Below are positions 1 through 9,706 of a DNA stretch of 64,000 nucleotides, piece after piece. This DNA is from Pollenia angustigena. Taxonomy: Eukaryota > Arthropoda > Insecta > Diptera > Polleniidae. The notes beneath the pieces are model-generated. The model was not told the origin of the DNA. It did not search any database and worked only from the letters and a program-made list of their open reading frames with translations. How positions within the stretch are numbered: the stretch's first letter is position 1; each line of letters begins with the position of its first letter. The stretch lies in contig OV884056.1 of NCBI GenBank assembly GCA_930367215.1, forward strand, positions 42,470,308-42,534,307, read 5' to 3'. Both the position numbers and the translations under genes were made by a program.

Positions 1-169
1 AATGCATATTTACGATTTTTTAGTGCATATTTTAAGCGCATATTTTTGATTTTTTAGTGCATTAAAATTTCAACCCTATTAATCAGTATTCCCTAGCAAA
101 TCATTATGAATAGATTTTCGCTTAAAGGCTACTAAATTTATTTTAAAAAAAATAAGCCATCGATTTGCA

Positions 170-890
170 CAACATACAGATGATTTTTATGGCGCACATA
201 ATCGTCCATCTAAACGTGTTGGGTAATAAACAAAGTGGAGGCATATGGAGTGAGAGCAACCTACAACAGACCCGGTTTACACGCTACTGAGATCATGGAT
301 CTTTATTTTTTTTAAAATAAAAGCCGTAGCCTGCGTTAAGATCTGTACACCATATCCAACAACTTTTTGCTTAAAAATATGGATGACATTAATCCGGGCA
401 AGATTTGGTTTCAATAGGATGGCGCTACGTGCTATACGGAGACCCCAACGACATCGACTAGGGATGCCAAATGGGAAATCCTGAATCCCGAAATCCCGGG
501 ATTTTTAAATCCCGAATCCCGGGATTAAATAAAGTAAATTTTTAATATATCAAGTTTTGTGTACAAAAATGTTCGTTCATCCAGAAATCCCGGAATTTCG
601 GAATCGGGATTTCAAAATCCCGAATCCCGGGATTTTCTTAAATCAGTCCCGATTGGCATCCCTAACATCGACTTATTGAAAATTTCAATTTGAAATCAGA
701 ATTTTTCAAAAAGTAAATATCAAAATTGGACCTGTCAATTGGCTTACATGGTGGAAAGATTTGCCACCTCGTTTATTTCCTGTGAGGCTACGAAAAGTAA
801 CTGGTATATGCTGATAAAACTGGAGGTTCTGATCACACCTTCAATAAGTCAATGCGTTTAATGTATCTGTCAAAAAAAAAAAAATTATCA
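170..890 (+). pseudogene. decayed Tc1/mariner-type transposase
   Basis: Translated fragments in shifting frames match the middle of a mariner-type DDE transposase. Around 380-425 the order is DDINPGKIWFQ, a stop, then DGAT, which is the family's 'WFQQDGAT' block around the second catalytic Asp. After a MITE at 459-664, DLLK, GPVNW, PPR, FL-stop-GY and VYAD follow to about 830, matching the family order '...GPVNWPPRSCDLTPLDFFLWGY...VYADKP'. Several stops and frame changes make it non-functional. No terminal inverted repeats were identified, so its true ends are unknown. The family call rests on motif order seen by eye. Confidence 0.7.
459..664. mobile_element. hAT-type MITE with 8-bp target duplication
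   Basis: A 206-bp non-coding element with terminal inverted repeats TAGGGATGCCAA / TTGGCATCCCTA. It is flanked by a perfect 8-bp direct repeat ACATCGAC (451-458 and 665-672). The interior is built of repeated AATCCCGGGATT-like palindromes and would fold into a long hairpin. An 8-bp duplication with this kind of terminus is the pattern of the hAT superfamily. It interrupts the mariner-type relic between the second Asp block and the DLLK block, so it is younger than that element. Confidence 0.8.
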
Positions 891-1734
891 GTACCACTGT
901 ATTACCAAGTTATACAGCAAACGCATAGAATGCATATACATTAGAGCGACTCAAGTTGTATGGAAGCAAAATTCGTGCTCGATGTGCCCTCCTAAAAATG
1001 AACCTTGGACTTTTTTAAGATGACATTTTGAATATTTCGGCTCCAGCTTTGACCTCTAGTGAGCTGGACCAGTTTGAAAAAGGGTCTATTTTTGCATGTT
1101 TTGTTAATTTAAGAATCTGTTTCCTTACCAACATATACAAGTTGGGTATCGTAAGAAAGGTTTTTTTAAGGCGCGTCCAACTGTATATAAAATTTGTTCA
1201 AGGACGATCATTCATGTCCTTTTTTTAAGGATTTTCTGTAAAAAAACGGTTTTTGAATTTTTTGTTCGGGGTTGTTTGTAATAAAAGTGCCAAATTAACA
1301 TATTTTAATCTTTAGTCGATTTAATTAAATATGTGTCTCAGCTTTTTTTGAAATTCGAGCTAGTTCGCGTTTTGACAAAAAAGCAATGGGGTGGTAACCC
1401 TTCGTTTTAAAGAGGGCAATATGGGTATCAAATTTTATCTTTTGCCAAGTATATCATCTTTGTATGTAAATAATTTAGATTTGTGCAAATTATATGCATT
1501 TTACACGGGGCTCTGGAATATATATAAATGCAATTTTGTAATAACTCTAATATGATGGCGGATTTTGTTTCTAGATCATGTATGGATGAAAATAGGACTG
1601 AAGAAAGAAAAAAGAAATGATCCACATAATTTGACAAATAAAGATCATATAAAAAAAAGAAGTGGACATGGGACAAAATAGATTTATTTATATCTAAAGA
1701 ACGGTAAGAAGAATTGTCCTAATTCGCTACACAT
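891..1734. other. AT-rich intergenic sequence, no gene seen
   Basis: Short open frames here have no recognisable protein content. No inverted repeat, tandem array or RNA gene was identified. Confidence 0.5.
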
Positions 1735-1747
1735 TATTGGGTAATCC

Positions 1748-3153
1748 GGCTGTAGGAAATATCGCCCAAAGAAAAATGGCCCAAAAAAAAAATGAAAAAT
1801 CGCCCAAAAGAACATGAAAAATTACCCAAAAAGTTATATATGAAATTTTGCCCAAAAGAAACGAAAAAGAGCCCAAAATAAAAATGAAAAATGACCCAAA
1901 AAGAAAAAACGAATTTTTTCCCAAAAAAAAAATTAAAAATTATCCAATTTGCAAAACAGTGTTTATTATTCATATAAATTTAGTAACTTACAAATGTAAG
2001 AGAAAAACATGTTTTATTATGGTCACAACCAACAAAACTATTTTTAAAGAAACTTATTGTACCATAATGTGGTTGTCGATGACAATGATTTGGTTAAATT
2101 AAACATAATATGGTCAACATTTTTTTAAAAATGGTTTTGTTGTTTTTTCTCTGGGTGCATATATTAAACATATAACGAAAACACTTTTGGGCGCAATGAT
2201 TTTCTCCCCTATGTTGTAACAAATACCGGCAGCGCTTACTAAAGCGTCTCGGCATAGCCGGCCTTCGGCCGTGCGCAAGGATTTTCTACTCTATGGTATA
2301 ACAAAAACCGGCTTCGCTAACTAAAGCTGCTCTGCATAGCCGGCCTTCGGCCGGGCGCAAGGATTTTCTCCTCTATGATATAACAAAGACCGGCTTCGCT
2401 AACTAAAGCTTCTCTGCGCAGACGGCCTTTGGGCGGGCGCAAGGATTTTTTTCTTTATGGTATAACAAGTACCGGTTTCGCTAAGTAAAGCTTCTAAAAT
2501 CTTCCTTGTTTCCGAACGGAGGCCGACTTCGCAGAGAAGCTTTAGTTATCGAAGCCAGTATTTGTTATACCATAGAGGAGAAAATCCTTGCGCCTGGCCG
2601 AAGGCCGGCTGGGCAGAGAAGCTTTAGTTAGCGAAGCCGGTTTTTGTTATACCATAGAGGAGAAAATCCTTGCCCCCGGCCGAAGGCCGTCTGTGCAGAG
2701 AAGCTTTAGTTAGCAAAGCCGGTACTTGTTTTTATCAAAGAGGAGAAAATTCTTGCGCCCGGTCATAGGCCGGCTATGCTTTCAAGTTTGTAAGCTATGC
2801 TTTCGAGTTTGTCCACGGACACTGGACGTTATGACATGCCACCTTTTTGCAATATGTCCCGTTATTTTTATAAATAACATTTAGGAATTCTTCGTATAGT
2901 AATAATGAATGATTTAGACAAATAGTATGCCCAAAAAAATGGGCTATTTTTCATATATTTTTGGGTGATTTTTCATAATGAAAAATCACCAAATTTAAAA
3001 AACGAAAAATCACCCAATAGTAACGAAAAATAGCCCAACCATTTTGGGTCACTTTTCATATGAATTTAAGCCCAATTTTACATGGAATTTTTTTGGGCGA
3101 TTTTTCATTTATTTTTTTGGGCCATTTTTCTTTGGGCGATTTTTCCAACAGCC
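1748..3153. mobile_element. foldback-like element with long composite inverted repeats
   Basis: The ends read GGCTGTAGGAAATATCGCCC (1748 on) and, on the opposite strand from 3153, GGCTGTTGGAAAAATCGCCC. Both arms continue inward for about 200 bp as imperfect repeats of the kind ATGAAAAATSGCCCAAAA. A 13-bp direct repeat TATTGGGTAATCC flanks the element exactly (1735-1747 and 3154-3166). The centre holds two blocks of GC-richer tandem units in opposite orientation. Long inverted repeats made of tandem units are typical of foldback elements. No transposase is encoded. A partial copy lies at 62325-62757. Confidence 0.7.
2220..2790. repeat. two opposed arrays of ~88-bp tandem units
   Basis: Three units run forward at about 2220-2490. 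Each contains 'ACCGGCTTCGCTAACTAAAGC', 'GCCGGCCTTCGGCC' and 'GCGCAAGGATTTTCT' like segments. Three more run in the opposite orientation at about 2525-2780. The two blocks would pair into a long stem. They form the core of the foldback-like element and are locally far richer in G+C than the surroundings. Confidence 0.75.
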
Positions 3154-3166
3154 TATTGGGTAATCC

Positions 3167-3603
3167 ATACACAACCTCTTTAAAAGCAATGGGCAGAATT
3201 TGAGAAGTGGGCAATAGGGCTATAACCAAACTTTGTGGGCATGGCACCCTCAATATAAAGATTAGAAATTTCTGTATATCTGGCCAACTTGGTTATCAAA
3301 ACACAACATCCGAAAAAATTGTGGGCGGGATTGGAAAGGTGAGCGTGGTAGAAAATAGATTTATTTATATACTTACAAAGACCGGTACATATTTATATTT
3401 ACGTATATTTCTTTCTGTTCTTATCCCACCATGGTGAATGGTATATAATATTCGGCATAGCCGAATATAACACCCTTACTTGTCTTTTAATTGCGGCTAA
3501 TAGATTTTCGTTTGACTTTGGAAAATCACTATTGTTATGTATAGGAATAGTTTGCTAACTTTTTCCATACATTACTTTTTAAATTTGCAAAAGAAATAAT
3601 TAC
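3167..3603. other. dispersed-repeat-like intergenic/intronic sequence
   Basis: No coding content was recognised. A short hairpin ATTCGGCATAGCCGAAT at about 3449-3466 sits next to TATAACACCCTTACTTG, a pattern I recall from interspersed repeats of flies. The segment lies in the intron after the acyl-CoA oxidase exon, which runs toward lower coordinates. Confidence 0.35.
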
Positions 3604-4571
3604 CTGGTTGCAATTGTAGCCGCTTGCAGTAAATTAAAGGAAACATCTTTAACGATATTTACACGAACATATGACATGGAACTATACAACATCACAGGTT
3701 CTGGTCCCCTTATAAAAGTGCCATCCGGTAAGACTTGATTATGTTTCGACAACATTTGTTTTAATGGGATGCGAACATTTTTTAAGCCCAAAAATCCATT
3801 ATTGACCCCATTAGCTCCAAGTTTTGGACCAATGTCGCCTACATCTACACCTGGCTCAGGTTCATGGGTTTTCTCATTACGTATACGTACCAAAAATGGC
3901 TGCAGACCATAATGTTTGCCTTTTATATAAAGTTGAGCCATTAAAATCACCATATTTGCGGTATGACCCAGACCACCAGGCCACCATTTATAGGACGTCA
4001 AGGTGGGGGTATTTAATATGAATTCCTTTTTTTCTATATCATAATCGGCTCGTGTCTCCAGACCTCGTAAAAAGGTACCATGACCTAATTCAGTTTGAGC
4101 ATAAGTCCCGACAATACCCTCCATATTCCAAGCTTTTTCTAACCACTCACGACATTGCTCCTCATTTGATTGACCCAGTAGAGCCGTTAAAAACATGGAG
4201 AAATGTAAACGCAAAGGAAAATTTTGCTGAAACAAGCCCGTTCCTAAAGGGCCACTTAGAAGTGAACGAAAAAAATACATATCATCTATTGATATTGACT
4301 TGGCACCCTGTTTCTTTTTCTCTTCACCATACCATTCTCTTAGTTTTTTTATAAATTTAGTAGACTTTGCCATAGTATACTCATTAAGCTCTTTGTAAGA
4401 TAAATACATAATATTTTTGGGATCTTCAAATTGTGGGTCGTCAAAGAAAAGCTTTTCCAAAGCTCTGCGCTTAAAAAGTTCATCTTTACCTCCAGACCAC
4501 CACACAGCAAAGTCTACACTATTAATTGTGGCATTTTTCCGTTCATTGACCAAATCATTGTTTACCGTCAT
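3604..4571 (-). CDS. peroxisomal acyl-CoA oxidase, first coding exon (partial gene)
   Basis: This exon encodes the N-terminal ~322 residues of an acyl-CoA oxidase, the FAD enzyme that makes trans-2-enoyl-CoA and H2O2 in the first step of peroxisomal beta-oxidation. Hallmarks are AQTELGHGTFLRGLET (residues ~158-174, FAD-binding region), KWWPGGLG (~195-202), GDIGPKLG (~245-252) and the following NNGFLGLKNVRIP. Flavin and N-terminal helical domains are present. The C-terminal half (family total about 660-700 aa) is not. Translation is set at the ATG of MTVNNDLVNERKN because family proteins start close to this motif; an upstream in-frame ATG at 4619 would add 16 unlikely residues. The exon ends AG|GTAATT, a canonical phase-2 donor at 3604/3603. 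No downstream exon was recognised at 1-3600, so the next exon lies beyond the window edge or was missed. Confidence 0.9.
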
Positions 4572-5349
4572 TATTAAAGGCGAGTTATCGTTTTGTTTAA
4601 AAATAAAAATTAACACCAATTGTAAAAATGTTTAGTCTTTATTTTACCGCTTTTAGAACTTTGCTCTTTCACTTTTAGTAAACAACTGTTTATTATTTTG
4701 ATTCCACATACATAGTTTCTTTTCATTAACCGGATTCTTATAGCTCTTATCAGAGGCAGACTGCAAGCGTCTTTGTTTTATGTTGTTGATTTTTGTTTTT
4801 ATACATGTAGAATACACACATAAACCTGCTCTTTGGAACTCAATGTGTTGCACTCACACTTTTTTTTGCACAACTTCAAGTACATATGTATGTATGTATA
4901 CACATTGTATACTTAAACCTAAATATAGATTATTTTTATATGTATAGATAGATTAGCATGTCTTATTTTCTGATATTTTTTTATAAAACTTTTTTTAAGT
5001 TTTTGAACTTTAAATGAAAGTTATTAAAAAGCAGCCCTGGGACAAATGCATTAAATATACTAATGAATTGACAATTTTTTTTACATTACCATTAACTTTT
5101 ACAAATAGAAACTGGGAATTATTTCCTTCCGAAGGTTACTTTATATTTTACCTATTCAACATTTTTCAAAATAATAGTTTGGTAGTGTATAAAGCCATTT
5201 CTGAAAAATTGAAGGAAAAGAACTATGACAAAAAAGCTTTATAAAATACATAACTGAAATTTATCTCATAGAATAAATTCGAAAAATGAAAAATGTTGAA
5301 TATTAACTTTTACCGTTTTAATGCTCTATTTGCTTACATTATTTTCTTA
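4572..5349. other. 5' flank of the acyl-CoA oxidase gene, no other gene seen
   Basis: AT-rich DNA upstream of the minus-strand start codon, presumably with its promoter and 5'UTR, but no convincing promoter element could be singled out. Short open frames (for example 5014-5244) have low-complexity composition and no family resemblance. Confidence 0.4.
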
Positions 5350-6130
5350 CAAAAGAAGTGGAATATTTTTTAAATACCATTAAATTGTATGACAATAATG
5401 CACTACTTTTTTCATTAAGGGTATTCACGTCACAAGTTGCACCCTTGCAAAAAAGCAAAAGTGCAAAAAAATAACAACCACAAAGGCAATTATTTACGCA
5501 CAACTAATTGTCTGTGTGGTTGTTATATTTTTGCACTTTAGCTTTTTTGCAAGAGTGCAACTTGTGACGTGAATACCCTTATTATTATTACAACACATCA
5601 TCAAAAGTGCATTTTTATTGCATTGTCACTAGAGTAGTGTAAAAATAACAATGCATTATTTTTGCATTATGAAAAGCAAACTTAAATAGAACTTTATTTG
5701 ATTTTATTTAAGGCAAATAAGCACAGACCGTTACAATTATGACATTAAAACGAAAGGTTAACTGTAAGCAAAGTAATTTCCTTAACACATTATTGTAGGT
5801 ATTTGGTACAACTTTAAAGAACCTATACGGCACATTTAAAAGATGATGGCAGTGCAAGCAATGTTTGCTTGTATGATGCACAGCAGTGATGCATTGACGA
5901 ACAGGCCCAGACTATTGCAGAATGCAATGTTTGTATGTTTTATTATGATAAAATGCTCTTTGCTTGTAAATTCTTAAGCCATTTACATAAGAAGCATTAT
6001 TTTTTCTCTAGTGATAATGCAATAATATTGCACTAATCATGGTAAGTTTTAATAATAATGCAAAAGTAGTGCATTAATTGGCATACAATTTAATGGTATT
6101 TAAAAAACAAAACACTACGCTGATAAGAAA
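5350..6130. repeat. inverted-repeat element with nested MITE
   Basis: The left arm at about 5352-5420 contains 'TTTTTTAAATACCATTAAAT', 'TTGTATG' and 'AATGCACTACTTTT'. It recurs in the opposite orientation at about 6052-6125. The interior has repeated 'AATAATGCA' / 'TGCATTATTA' motifs and no coding potential. The left arm is followed directly by the MITE at 5418-5581, which appears to have inserted into it. Confidence 0.6.
5418..5581. mobile_element. near-palindromic MITE (family 1, uninterrupted copy)
   Basis: About 164 bp with long inverted arms beginning AGGGTATTCACGTCACAAGT and running through TTGCAAAAAAGCAAAAGTGC to TAACAACCACA. They surround a small centre CAACTAATTG. The flanks (TA on both sides of AGGG...CCCT) would fit a TA duplication as in Tc1/mariner-derived MITEs. 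A second copy at 7085-7641 is split by another element, which shows that CAACTAATTGTCTG is the undisturbed centre. Confidence 0.75.
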
Positions 6131-6197
6131 AAGAAGTGCAAAAACTAGTAAAGCTAATGGTAATGCAATAGTTCTGCACAAAAAAAAAATATTTTGG

Positions 6198-6471
6198 CCC
6201 TAAATTTGTAAAACGCAAAAGCAACGCCAAAAATTATATTGAAAGCAAAAACAAAATCGAAAATATTTCATAATTTTGTTGTTGTTTTCTATAGAAATTA
6301 ATATTGAATTTTTAAATTTTAAACGCTGCATATCTTGTGGCGTTGATAATTTTTAAACGCAATATGTATTTCTGTAGAAAGCAACAACAAAATTTTGAAA
6401 AATTTTTGACATTGTTTTTGCTTTCAATGTTATTTTTTGGGATTGCGTTGCGTTTTACAAATTCAGGGACT
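6198..6471. mobile_element. MITE (family 2, copy 1)
   Basis: Inverted ends CCCTAAATTTGTAAAACGCA and CCCTGAATTTGTAAAACGCA (opposite strand) enclose AT-rich arms with 'GAAAGCAAAAACAAAAT' and 'AAACGCTGCATATCTTGTG'. A second, diverged copy lies at 44513-44752 and shares the AAACGCTGCATATCTTG centre. No coding content. Confidence 0.65.
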
Positions 6472-6529
6472 TTAAATCTGTAAAAAAGTGTTAAAATTTT
6501 TTGATTATGGCGCCGCAAATTTAAAATAT

Positions 6530-6628
6530 AGGGTGGGTTCGCTGCGCTGCATAAGTGATTTCAAATCGGCTTTAAAAAAAGTTTGCTTTCTGATGCAGCG
6601 CAGTGATGCATTTACGAACGCACCCATA
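6530..6628. mobile_element. short palindromic MITE-like repeat
   Basis: The left end TGGGTTCGCTGCGCTGCAT is mirrored by ATGCAGCGCAGTG and CGAACGCACCCA at the right. A partial relative may occur near 5840-5910, where GTGATGCATT and CGAACAGGCCCA are seen. Confidence 0.5.
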
Positions 6629-7084
6629 ATAAATACTTATAAATGTGTATGTTAAGGTGGGTCGAAAAAAGTTATGCCAGTCAACCCCTTAAAAATTTAT
6701 TTTTGTTACGTACCCAAATACATCCCTTTTTTATATATAGCGCTGCTTTTTAAAGACCGATGTCATCATATCGCATATCGTTGTTTATGACTTGACAGTG
6801 GCTTCATTTTGCCTTTGGTGACTTTTAACTCCGACATCAAATTCTGGGCGCCACTTATGCCATAAAACTTGTATGAATAGATTTTAGTATACTCACTTTT
6901 ACGACACGCCTCTAAATTAAGCCCTTTTTCTGTTTCACATACATATTACATTAAACCAGGTAGAACCCAATACAAAACAAAAAAATTTGCATCAGTCGCT
7001 CCCTAGAATCAAAGGTATATTTATTAAGTTTAAATAACTTTTAAAGAATTTGTTTTTGCCACGCTTCTTGTTTTATATATTGGG
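6629..7084. other. intergenic sequence, no gene seen
   Basis: No coding, RNA or clear repeat feature was recognised in this stretch. Confidence 0.4.
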
Positions 7085-7641
7085 GGTATTCACGTCACAA
7101 GTTGCACCCTTGCAAAAAAGGAAAAGTGCAAAACTATAACAACAACCACAAAGACAATTATTTACGTACAACTAATTGAAGCACAGCCGCGAATAACGTT
7201 GTAAACGCCAAATTTTGCAAAAACTGTTTTTTTGCAGATAACCGTTAACCGTACTCTCTTACACAGTTTTAACATCAAATCAACCAAAACTATGCACCTT
7301 AACGCCTTCAAAATGGCGTACAAAGTGTCAGCCAGTGGAAGAACATTGCAAGCTACTAACAAAATGATGAAACCGAAATGGTTTTGCACTGCGGAATAAT
7401 GTTTTAAAAGCCTTTTGCATTAAAGTTTTTATTATCATTATTTTTAATAATAGAAAAAAAAAATTTTTAAAACAAATAATGCTGCCTGTAAAAAACGTTT
7501 TTTTGCTCTCCTGAAAAATTATTATTTTGTAACTTAAAACGTTATTCGCGGCTGTGCTTCAATTGTCTGTGTGGTTGTTATTTTATTTTTGCACTTTTGC
7601 TTTTTTGCAAGGGTGCAACTTGTGACGTGAATACCCTTATT
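7085..7641. mobile_element. MITE family 1, copy split by another MITE
   Basis: The halves at 7085-7177 and 7561-7641 together reproduce the element at 5418-5581. GTATTCACGTCACAAGTTGC starts the left half and its reverse complement ends the right half. The break falls in the central CAACTAATT|GTCTG. Nothing of the host element seems lost. Confidence 0.8.
7178..7560. mobile_element. MITE nested in MITE, AATT target duplication
   Basis: A 383-bp element with 23-bp terminal inverted repeats starting GAAGCACAGCCGCG (7178-7200 and the reverse complement 7538-7560). AATT precedes it and AATT follows it. The uninterrupted relative at 5418-5581 has AATT once, which directly shows a 4-bp target duplication. 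No protein is encoded and the superfamily was not assigned. Confidence 0.8.
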
Positions 7642-7992
7642 GACTGAATATAGCATTGCAATTTAAAGTCCAATTTCATCGTATCGTATATCTTTGTTAA
7701 TGGCTAGAATATGGCTTCATTAAATACTCTCGGTAAACACGAATAACACCAGTAACGGTCCGTAACAATGGTATATTGAGACAAAAACTTTGATATATCA
7801 TACACACTTTAAGACCGGACTATAAATGCCAGGACATAACGAAAAATTTAAGAAGACAAAAATAAATGATTTTTTTTAAAAACGCCTTGCAAAAAAACTT
7901 AATATTAGGGAACTTTAGGTACAGGGATCTTTTTTTTTTGTACGGAAATATAAAGAAACTGCAACAAAACAAAACAAGAATCAATACTTGGG
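7642..7992. other. intergenic sequence, no gene seen
   Basis: No feature was recognised between the nested MITE and the next MITE copy. Confidence 0.4.
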
Positions 7993-8298
7993 TCTACTCT
8001 CTATTACGATGCGAAAACAATTTCGATGCGAAAGCTAAATGCCAACTTGCTACTCTCTATCACTTTCGCAAAATTTTCTGAAAATGAAGCGAAAGTGGCA
8101 ATAAAAATTAAAGATGGCGCGGATTTACAGTAATGAAATGTCAAAGTGTGTAAAAAAATTTCAAATTGTAACAAAATAAAGTGATGATTTACGAAAAGAA
8201 AAAAAATTAAAAGATGCGAGAGACACATGCGCTAACGTATTGAAGAGTACCAATCGCTAGATTTGCTTCAATATTCTTTCGCATCGCAATAGAGAGTA
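7993..8298. mobile_element. MITE family 3, copy 1
   Basis: About 306 bp with inverted ends CTACTCTCTATTACGATGCG / CTACTCTCTATTGCGATGCG. Subterminal TTTCGATGCGAAAG and a second internal CTACTCTCTATCAC follow. It is closely similar to the copy at 8781-9096. Target duplications were not clear. Confidence 0.7.
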
Positions 8299-8780
8299 GC
8301 GTTTGGTACAAGTCGAAAAAATATACTAAATGTACTTCCGAGCTAAATTACTATATATTTCATACGTCTTCAGTAGAATTGTATAACAATTCTTTTCTAA
8401 GAATATATTAACCCTCCAGCAATTATTTTAAGGGGTCATTTTTGTCTTTTTTTAACTTCCACAAAAAAGTATACTAAAACGGTACTTTAGAGGGTTAAGA
8501 GGTTCGACGAATATTTTATGCATCAAATTTCACTAGGGGTCTTCTAAAACCAAAATACCGTTGCCGAAAAAATTCAAAAATTCAAAAATTTCAAGGCCCG
8601 GAATTTCGAATATCTGTTTTACATACATTGCACGATTTTGTTTGATTGATGGAATAAATCAGCCCAATATTTTATAAAGTTTACGAGTCTAGTTAAAAAT
8701 TAAAAACAGAGTTTTAATTCATATTTTCGATACTACTAATAATTGTAGGTATAACACAAAAAAGTTAAAGAACTGGAAGT

Positions 8781-9096
8781 CTACTCTCTATTGCAATGCG
8801 AAAACAATTTCGATGCGAAAGCTAAATGCCAACTTGGTACTCTCTATCACTTCCGCAAAATTTTCTGAAAATGAAGCGATAGTTGCAATAAAAATTAAAG
8901 ATGACGCGGATTTACAGTAATGAAATGCCAAAGTGTGTAAAAGAATTTGAAATTGGAAAATTTAAATAAAATAAAGTGATGATTTACGAAAAGAAAAAAA
9001 ATTAAAAGATGCGAAAGACACATGCGCAAACGTATTGAAGAGTACCAATCGCTAGATTTGCTACAATTTTCTTTCGCATCGCAATAGAGAGTAGCC
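8781..9096. mobile_element. MITE family 3, copy 2
   Basis: Same ends and interior as the copy 0.8 kb upstream, including 'GATGATTTACGAAAAG' and 'GAGTACCAATCGCTAGATTT'. It differs by scattered substitutions and a short insertion near 8950. Both copies have the same orientation. Confidence 0.7.
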
Positions 9097-9595
9097 CCCC
9101 TGGAGAGTTTTTAAATTTTGTTTGCCACTGTTACATATACAATAAGAAAGCAAACTAAAACAATAGAGCTATCAGAACAGCAGTTAAGATTGAAAATAAT
9201 GAAGCATACAGTAGCGCTATAGTAGCATTTGATATAGCAATAAAGTAAATGTTGTATAAATACCCAAATAAATTCCCAAAAAGGAATATACTACCTGTTA
9301 TTTACCCAGACATTAATTAAATACCCGGTAGAATCCCATCTCTACTTATAGGCAAACAAATCTCCTATAGATGAAAATTTCTTAAAAATATTCGGCACAA
9401 AGAACTTAACATAAATCTTAACCTCATAACAATAATTTTGCTCGGTCGAGTTTTTGTTTGATTGTCAATTGGTTCCAAACAGGGTACAATCTCGAAAAAA
9501 AATGTTTTAAATACAGTGGTGTAGCTTATTATATCGTCGTCCATAATTTCTTACTTGTTTTTTATGCTGTTAATAATTTTCATTAGCCGATAAAT
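9097..9595. other. intergenic sequence, no gene seen
   Basis: AT-rich with no recognised coding content. The end near 9520-9560 (GTGGTGTAGCTTATTATAT, TTTCTTACTTG) resembles the tail of the dispersed repeat described at 47500-47965. Confidence 0.35.
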
Positions 9596-9706
9596 CCATT
9601 AACGACCAATTTCACCAAGTTCAGTTATAATTAACTGTTAACATATAGTATGGTTAACTGGAAGTCAAAGTAATATTTAGTTTTAACTGAACTTGGTGAA
9701 ATTGGC
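9596..9706. repeat. short inverted-repeat element
   Basis: ACGACCAATTTCACCAAGTT at the left pairs with AACTTGGTGAAATTGGCCGT at the right. AACTGTTAACATATAGTATG lies between the arms, giving a ~110-bp MITE-like hairpin. Confidence 0.6.

Noticed and set aside
5014..5244. 76-codon plus-strand frame near acyl-CoA oxidase
   Set aside because: Low-complexity, no splice context or recognisable motif.
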